From Vibrio jasicida CAIM 1864 = LMG 25398 (GTDB lineage Bacteria; Pseudomonadota; Gammaproteobacteria; Enterobacterales; Vibrionaceae): 55,036 bases of DNA. Where the stretch lies: assembly GCF_000400365.1 (NCBI RefSeq), contig NZ_BAOG01000140.1, positions 1 through 55,036 on the forward strand, read 5' to 3'. Positions within the stretch are counted from its first letter, which is position 1; each line of letters begins with the position of its first letter. The translations under genes and the position numbers were made by a program. Shown here piece after piece: positions 52,897 to 55,036 of this stretch. The notes beneath the pieces are model-generated. The model was not told where the DNA came from. It worked only from the letters and a program-made list of their open reading frames with translations, and did not search any database.

Positions 52897-54111
52897 TTGT
52901 TGCTCACGCAGAAAAACTATACACCAGAAGCAATGGACATCGCAGTCAAGGTATCGAAAGAAGTCGAACTTAGACATGCCAAGTGGCTAGCTAGTATGAA
53001 TCACCAAGTGGATCAGTCACAAGTGGATAAGCTCCTTAGTTTACAGGGGCGATATTGTGACGACGTGATCTTTAGTGAAGAAGACAGAATCACGCGCAAC
53101 CAAAGAATACTTCTCATGTGCGAACAAGAGCGAGTAAAAGAAAAGCGCCAAATCGTGGAAGACAAGCAGAAAACACTGCAAAAAGTCATCAGCGATGTAT
53201 CGAAAGTCGCCGATCGAATGTTAATGAAAAAGCTTGAAACGCTTCCAATTGATAAATTATCGAGCATTATACCCGCATTTGAGCTGTTCGCATCGTTTGC
53301 CTATTCTCCATCTCTAAGCTTTTCAAAACTGACAGACTTGGCTAACAATAGCCATCAGCTAAGCTCAACGATTATAGACCTGATTGAAAACTCAAGACTG
53401 CGTGAGCGAGGAAGTGTGGCTAAAACCAGTTCAGATGCAAGAGTCGCGATTGGTCGCCTTGGAATTGAAAATTGCCGCAAACTATTCCCAGTTTTAATGG
53501 CGCGCCCAATGATGAGATGGTCAGATAGTAATACTAAAATCCTGACTCCCAAGTTTTGGCAACAATTGGTTTTGACTGCCAACGTCACCAAAATGCGATT
53601 GGAATCGGCAGATGTTCAAGATCCCGATTGTGGTGTTTTGATCGGAACGCTTCGTAGCTTAGGTAGCATCGTATTGATTAATCACTTCACAGATACGTTT
53701 GAAGACGCACTCATTGAAGTCATGCTGAACTATAGAAAAACGAACAGGAAAGATGAGTATTATGCCTGTGCAGATGTCCGACCAAATTCCGCTTTCTTGC
53801 CTAAAGTCATTGTCGATATGGAAGCTCTGGTGACTAAAAGACTTTTAGAAAACTTTCAATGGCCGAAGAATGTAGAACATATAAAAGTTGCTGTTCTTGA
53901 AGACATCGAAAGCAAACCCATCTTAGAGCGTAGTGTCTATGGCGCAGCATTAGCGCAGGCTAGGGCATATGCAATCTATGATGGATTATCAAGAAGTGCA
54001 GTGTTTGCAGAAAAGCACAAACCATTTTGGTTTGCTAACGTCCAGATATCGGCGGAAGCATTATCATCAATTAGAATGAGTGCTCCAGGGAAGATGACTC
54101 TTATGATATAA
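52897..54111 (+). CDS. HDOD domain protein
   Basis: A 404-residue cytoplasmic protein. A coiled or helical N-terminal part (residues about 1-105, rich in Lys, Glu and Gln) is followed by an HDOD domain (LETLPIDKLSSIIPAFELF, then ARVAIGRLGIENCRKLFPVL near residues 180-205). HDOD proteins are non-enzymatic HD-fold regulators in signalling and stress pathways; partners are not visible here. The frame starts with TTG at 52897 after AGGA; the next ATG (52933) has a poorer site. It stands alone between the TolA-III-like gene and IS debris, with its own terminator. Confidence 0.75.
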   Translation: MLLTQKNYTPEAMDIAVKVSKEVELRHAKWLASMNHQVDQSQVDKLLSLQGRYCDDVIFSEEDRITRNQRILLMCEQERVKEKRQIVEDKQKTLQKVISDVSKVADRMLMKKLETLPIDKLSSIIPAFELFASFAYSPSLSFSKLTDLANNSHQLSSTIIDLIENSRLRERGSVAKTSSDARVAIGRLGIENCRKLFPVLMARPMMRWSDSNTKILTPKFWQQLVLTANVTKMRLESADVQDPDCGVLIGTLRSLGSIVLINHFTDTFEDALIEVMLNYRKTNRKDEYYACADVRPNSAFLPKVIVDMEALVTKRLLENFQWPKNVEHIKVAVLEDIESKPILERSVYGAALAQARAYAIYDGLSRSAVFAEKHKPFWFANVQISAEALSSIRMSAPGKMTLMI

Positions 54112-54138
54112 AGAAGCGACAGTGTCACAAAAAGTTTG

Positions 54139-54164
54139 AAGCGACTATATCAAGTCGCTTTTTT
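54139..54164 (+). terminator. Terminator of the HDOD gene
   Basis: AAGCGACT/AGTCGCTT stem with loop ATATCA, followed by T4. Confidence 0.88.
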
Positions 54165-54197
54165 AATGTCGTAATAAATAGAACTGAATAAGATAAG

Positions 54198-54210
54198 GTT
54201 ACGGCGTCAC
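54198..54210. promoter_or_regulatory. matS: matS-like site (one mismatch) at the IS junction
   Basis: GTTACGGCGTCAC, the same 13-mer as at 44888-44900 inside the glutaredoxin-like gene. It overlaps the premature stop of the transposase fragment. Confidence 0.5.
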
Positions 54211-54677
54211 GATCCTTCAAACCAATCGTGGTGAGAGCCATCAATTTGAACGAGCTCGCCTAAACAATCACGTCGGTAACGAGGTTGGTAAACTCGGGGC
54301 TTGCGTTTAGAGTGTGTGACCCAAAGTCCGTCGGCGATCATCCATTGACGCAGAGTCTCTTTAGATACAGCGATGTTGTGTTGCTCTGAGAGTTTTTCTA
54401 GAGCGAGCGTTGGTGAGAAATCAGAATAATACTTGTGGATGATCTTAAGTATTTCAATTTTAAAATCTTCTGAGTAACGTCGGTTACTTGGACGACCACG
54501 AGCTGCGTGCGCGAGACTTTGAGCTCCTAAAGTGGAGAGTCGATTGAGTAAACGCCGGATATGATGAACAGACACATTTAAAATAACTGCAGCATCAACT
54601 TGACGTAATCGCTTTTCACGGACGTCAGACAGAACCTTAAATCGATAAATATCTTTTTCACCCATCGTAATCAACAT
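54207..54677 (-). pseudogene. Transposase fragment (ISNCY-like), N-terminal part
   Basis: The 156-residue reading frame holds a helix-turn-helix N-terminus (RLRQVDAAVILNVSVHHIRR, residues about 23-42) and a second DNA-binding region (YSEDFKIEILKIIHKYYSDF). It runs only to the first catalytic motif of the DDE domain, LVQIDGSHHDWFEG (about residues 141-154), then stops. Intact members continue for roughly another 250-300 residues with the second Asp and the Glu, so this gene cannot be active. GAGG precedes the ATG at 54677. Confidence 0.8.
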
Positions 54678-54822
54678 CGGTTAAAGCCTCAAAAGCAAAC
54701 AATGTTGTTAATCTTAGGAGGACATTTTAAAGTGGCTAAAACCGGACATTACTAAATTGCTCTAACAGATTATGTCAATCCCATTTTAAAATGTCCTCTT
54801 TTCTCCCAAGTAGAAATGTCCC
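54207..54822 (-). mobile_element. Truncated insertion sequence (ISNCY-like), 5' end only
   Basis: Read on the minus strand, the element starts at GGGACATTTCT (54822-54812). A 95-bp end region follows with further copies of the GGACATT motif: GAGGACATTTTAAA exists at 54718-54731 and as an inverted copy at 54785-54798, and CCGGACATT lies at 54752-54760. The transposase start follows. The other end of the element and the rest of the gene are missing, since sequence left of about 54213 no longer encodes transposase. Confidence 0.65.
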
Positions 54823-55024
54823 TTTATGAGCAAAATAGAGTAGGTGAGTTAGGTTTTACTGTTAGAAGCTTTGAAAGTTTTTGGTGTGATGAGAACTGGG
54901 TTTATCGCCCTTAGTTGTTCCTGAAGCGCTCTTTGTTGAGCTCTGCGTTTAGGGGCTAATTATATGGTCCGCCTCACTCTCAAGCCCTACGCTTAGAGTA
55001 GGCTCTCAGAACGAGGTGAACCAT
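54823..55024. other. Region beyond the IS end with a hairpin over the next ribosome binding site
   Basis: No gene is seen in 54823-54960. From about 54964, TATGGTCCGCCTC pairs with GAGGTGAACCATA (55013-55025) with one mismatch and one wobble, and AGCCCTAC/GTAGGCT closes an inner stem. The likely ribosome binding site GAGG is buried in the outer stem. Confidence 0.5.
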
Positions 55025-55036
55025 ATGTCTACCATT
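55025..55036 (+). CDS. Start of an unidentified gene (3' end outside window)
   Basis: ATG at 55025 follows GAGGTGA and encodes MSTI before the window ends. The buried ribosome binding site is typical of transposase genes, but four residues do not allow an assignment. Confidence 0.3.

Noticed and set aside
54823..55024. Possible integron attC site or dif site near the right edge
   Set aside because: No GTTRRRY core or XerC/XerD-type 28-mer is present; the palindrome is centred on a ribosome binding site instead.
1..55036. CRISPR arrays, tRNA or rRNA genes, prophage modules
   Set aside because: No regularly spaced repeats, cloverleaf sequences or phage structural genes were seen anywhere in the window.

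Overview
The window reads as part of a Vibrio chromosome, most like the main chromosome of a member of the Harveyi/parahaemolyticus group. Nearly every protein has a recognisable gammaproteobacterial family. Several blocks keep the Escherichia coli order: rlmI-yccX-tusE-yccA, rsmF-letB-letA-msrC-proQ-prc, and pepN-pyrD-zapC-rlmKL-uup-rmf-fabA-lonlike-matP. Vibrio-type genes are inserted into or replace parts of these blocks: a chemoreceptor, the aap amino-acid ABC transporter, NAD-glutamate dehydrogenase of about 180 kDa, and DUF3466, DUF2835 and DUF3634 proteins. The species call is inference; no rRNA or tRNA is present.

Layout. 1-4.1 kb: the C-terminal part of a giant type I secreted adhesin with 408-bp tandem repeats and a von Willebrand A domain. 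4.2-9.2 kb: rlmI, a chemoreceptor, acylphosphatase, tusE, a monooxygenase-fold protein and yccA. 9.5-13.8 kb: the aapJQMP operon on the minus strand. 14.2-17.7 kb: a precorrin-2 dehydrogenase-like protein with an eroded methyltransferase tail, the aroG-yajQ pair, and a DUF4442 thioesterase behind a near-consensus FadR box. 17.7-21.9 kb: an unrecognised membrane protein, an S1-domain RNA-binding protein, a homologue of the small RNA SdsR on the minus strand, and rsmF. 22-27.7 kb: an ABC exporter, letA and letB in one operon for envelope lipid transport. 27.8-31 kb: msrC, proQ and prc. 31.2-42 kb: a secreted unknown, pepN, DUF2835, gdh, pyrD and zapC. 42.6-49 kb: rlmKL, a glutaredoxin-like gene overlapping uup, a rhombosortase-type GlyGly-CTERM protein, and rmf. 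49-52.3 kb: fabA, a Lon-like protease, matP and DUF3634. 52.4 kb to the end is accessory: a stand-alone TolA domain III-like secreted protein, an orphan HDOD protein, a decayed insertion sequence, and the start of another gene behind a hairpin that covers its ribosome binding site.

The strongest non-gene signal is a set of matS-like sites. One site is a perfect match to the MatP recognition sequence GTGACRNYGTCAC, and seven more differ at one position, over about 51 kb; random expectation is far below one. Most of the near matches share the same substitution (GTTAC in one arm). One of them lies in the promoter/leader region of matP itself. This points to a location in the Ter macrodomain and to possible MatP autoregulation.

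Other regulatory signals are the SdsR homologue with its sigma-S-like promoter, a FadR box at the thioesterase gene and weaker ones at fabA, an unusual pyrD leader hairpin, and several hairpin terminators. All site searches were done by eye, so counts may be incomplete.
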